A stretch of DNA of 64,000 nt, taken from contig CM034543.1 in assembly GCA_020002185.1 (NCBI GenBank), positions 31,448,382-31,512,381 of the forward strand. Direction: 5' to 3'. The notes below the pieces were generated by a model. That model ran no database searches, was not told the origin of the DNA, and was given only the letters and a program-made list of their open reading frames with translations. This stretch comes from Paraescarpia echinospica. Its lineage: Eukaryota; Annelida; Polychaeta; Sabellida; Siboglinidae. Of this stretch, positions 62,020 to 64,000 are shown piece by piece (within the stretch, counting starts at the first letter, position 1; every line of letters starts with the position of its first letter). The position numbers were made by a program, and so were the translations under genes.

Positions 62020-62765
62020 TGTAATCCCACGACTAGATGTATTTAAACGCAGTGGTTTCGTTTTAATCCGTCCACCAGAACAACGTTGTTTACCGTTAGC
62101 CAGCTATGCTGTCATCCAGGGGTCAAAGGCCACTAGAGCAGCAGCAGCCGGCGGCGGCGCCTTATCGCTGCAGCAGCAGCGGACGTCGCTCTTGCTGTCA
62201 ACATAGGGACCATTCATAACGGGGGTCGACGTTTATACAATGGTTTTAGTTTATACAATGGTTTTAACGTAGTTATATTAGCGCGATAAACGCAGTATTG
62301 CTTACGTCAGCACGCTCTAGGTACGTCGTTGAGGACTACGTTAAAAGTACGAAACTAAACGTTGGATGGTTTTAGCGTAGTTCGATACATAACGTGGTTA
62401 GCGCAATAAACGCATTATTGCTTACGTCAGCACACTCTAGGTACGGCTTTGATCGCTAGGACTAAAATACTCTCTGCACTCACCGCTAGGTGGCATCTCT
62501 AGTGTAGGGGTAATCAATCATCCAATTAGTATCAAATTACATCGCTCATCAATCACGTTTTTTATAAGTATGTTTCCGAGACTAATTAGTGTCAAAAAAA
62601 GCCTTTGATCTTTTTTTATAAGTAGGTTGTCGAATCCCACGACTAGATGTATTTAAACGCACAACGCATTGGTTTCGTTTTAATCCTTCCACCAGAACGT
62701 TGTTTACCGTTAGCCAGCTATGCTGTCATCCAGGGGTCAAAGTCCACTAGGTTCAAACCCGGAAC
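62020..62765. repeat. Direct repeat of a ~130-base segment at 62025 and 62635
   Basis: CCCACGACTAGATGTATTTAAACGCA..GGTTTCGTTTTAATCC(G/T)TCCACCAGAAC..TTACCGTTAGCCAGCTATGCTGTCATCCAGGGGTCAAAG occurs twice. The first copy runs into a GCAGCAGCAGCC tract, the second into a tRNA-like sequence. Confidence 0.9.
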
Positions 62766-63660
62766 CTTTCGATCCCTAGGCGAACACTCTCCTAAGAGAG
62801 CTATACCGTCGCCAACGATTATGCAGTGGTTTTACCCCGGTTATATTATAGCATCTCACCGCTAGGTGGCATCTCACATACAACGAATCTAAAAACGCAT
62901 TATTGCTTACGTCAGCACGCTCTAGGTACGACGTTGATCGCTAGGACGTTAAAAGTACGAAACTAAACGTTGGATACAATCGTTTTAGCGTGGTTCGATA
63001 CATAGCGTGGTTAGCGCGATAAACGCATTATTGCTTACGTCAGCACACTCTAGGTACGGCGTTGATCGCTAGTGGACGGACTAAAATACTCTCTGCACTC
63101 ACCGCTAGGTGGCATCTCTAGTGTAGGGGTAATCAATCATCCAATTAGTATCAAATTACAACGCTCATCAATCATGTTTTTTATAAGTAGGTTTCCGAAA
63201 CTCATTAGTGTCAAAAAAAGCCTTTGATCTTTTTTTATAAGTAGGTTGTCGAAAACGGTGGTCGACGACATTTCAAAAACGAAAGTACGAAACTAAACTT
63301 ATATACTTTAGCGTGGTTATAAAGTACGAAACTAAACTTATATACTTTAGCGTGGTTATTAAACGCATTATTGCTTACGTCAGCACGCTCTAGGTACGGC
63401 GTTGATCGCTAGGACTAAAATACTCTCTGCACTCACCGCTAGGTGGCATCTCTAGTGTAGGGGTAATCAATTATCCAATTAGTATCAAATTACATCGCTC
63501 ATCAATCACGTTTTTTATAAGTAGGTTTCCGAAACTCATTAGTGTCAAACAAAAAGCCTTTGATCTTTTTTATACATAGGACTAGTCTCGCATTATTGCT
63601 TACGTCAGCAGTGTGCTCGAATCGTTTAGTGGTCATTAAATTCTTTTTTATAAGTAGGCT
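62280..63660. repeat. Complex repeat: TTACGTCAGCAC and CCGCTAGGTGGCA modules
   Basis: Three or more passes of: AAACGCATTATTGCTTACGTCAGCACGCTCTAGGTACGGCGTTGATCGCTAGGACTAAAATACTCTCTGCACTCACCGCTAGGTGGCATCTC, then GTGTAGGGGTAATCAATCATCCAATTAGTATCAAATTAC, then CACGTTTTTTATAAGTAGG. CTCF-like motifs are at 62483-62495, 62859-62871, 63102-63114 and 63435-63447. No gene is visible. Confidence 0.9.
62747..62815 (-). other. tRNA-derived sequence with A-box and B-box-like motifs
   Basis: On the minus strand TAGCTCTCTTAGGA (62790-62803, A-box-like) is followed by GGGTTTGAACCT (62749-62760, B-box-like), at tRNA-like spacing. Between them are TTCG..CGAA and GGTTC..GAACC, which could form arms. A complete cloverleaf with matching acceptor ends is not evident, so a SINE head or tRNA pseudogene is more likely than a working tRNA. 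Confidence 0.4.
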
Positions 63661-63830
63661 TTTGAGATCGTACAGAGCCTCCTATCTACTCAGGCGGACA
63701 CCAAAAAGACAGGACACACTTGGAGACAGCTTGAAACAAGAGCCCAGGATAGAGGACTCTGGAGAGCTGTTGTCGACGGCCTATGCCCCAGGAGGGACGA
63801 TGGGCACAAATAAGTAAGTAAGTACCTGTC
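63650..63830 (+). mobile_element. LINE C-terminal scrap with (TAAG)n tail
   Basis: One frame reads T-W-R-Q-L-E-T-R-A-Q-D-R-G-L-W-R-A-V-V-D-G-L-C-P with R-R-D-D-G-H-K and a stop, a typical LINE protein terminus. AAATAAGTAAGTAAG follows. Confidence 0.7.
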
Positions 63831-63945
63831 AATACGTTTGTGTTATACACGAATAAAATGTGCAAACCTTATCTTGTGACTTTTTTCGTAGTATAATTCA
63901 AAACATTCTTTGGTAACCTGACTAATAGTCTTACACTTCACAACT
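63828..63945 (+). other. Third copy of the zinc-finger-gene 3' untranslated region
   Basis: CAATACGTTTGTGTTATACACGAATAAAATGTGCAAACCTTATCTTGTGACTTTTTTCGTAGTATAAT matches 39137-39230 and 40390-40510. The coding part is replaced by the LINE scrap just upstream. Confidence 0.65.
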
Positions 63946-64000
63946 AAATAGACTATGCGTATTGTCAATATTAGGGTAATCGATTTGCGTGAAACAGGTT

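Overview
The window is eukaryotic, from an animal and most likely a marine invertebrate. It has spliced coding exons, TATA promoters, LINE retrotransposon debris, abundant (AC)n, (TA)n, (GA)n and (ACTC)n microsatellites, and two assembly gaps of exactly 1000 N (32546-33545 and 55501-56500). A lophotrochozoan such as a mollusc is my guess from the LINE types and GTGAG/CTCAC satellites, but nothing in the window proves it. There are no bacterial-type operons, rRNA genes or CRISPR arrays.

The main result is a small gene family that I do not recognise. It encodes secreted preproproteins made of a signal peptide, a short acidic propeptide, and a Pro/Arg-rich then Cys-rich mature part. One member (13294 down to 11528, minus strand) can be read completely as three coding exons. 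Their splice phases fit, and a TATA promoter and a non-coding 5' exon lie upstream. A second member keeps an intact last exon (53518-53268). A third, on the plus strand, keeps a tandemly duplicated propeptide exon (33931-33997 and 34107-34173). Three broken last-exon relics sit between inverted repeats (about 6.2, 29.6 and 50.2 kb), and a stray copy of the promoter lies at 18.5 kb. The architecture suggests host-defence peptides, but function is not shown by the sequence.

Layout: 1-6.6 kb and 10.26-13.6 kb are an older copy (copy 0) of a block that recurs as two nearly identical copies, A (20658-32545) and B (41333-53127). A fourth diverged piece lies at about 14.58-15.48 kb. Copy A stops exactly at the first gap, so the A/B pair may be a recent duplication or an unpurged haplotype. 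A and B each carry a 5'-truncated LINE on the minus strand whose reverse transcriptase catalytic box reads FEDD. The 18.6-19.7 kb stretch is another LINE remnant. The 34.6-38.1 kb stretch is an RTE-like LINE with its catalytic core deleted, itself interrupted by a CR1/jockey-like LINE end. The 38.2-41.3 kb stretch holds minisatellites and a broken, spliced CCHC zinc-finger gene. The 53.6-55.5 kb stretch is the intron of the second peptide gene, invaded by LINEs. The 56.5-60.2 kb stretch is pure minisatellite. The 60.2-64 kb stretch holds an inverted pair of related, unrecognised coding exons, a palindrome-rich array, and a complex repeat carrying TTACGTCA and CTCF-like motifs.

Most other open frames are shadows of LINEs or simple repeats.
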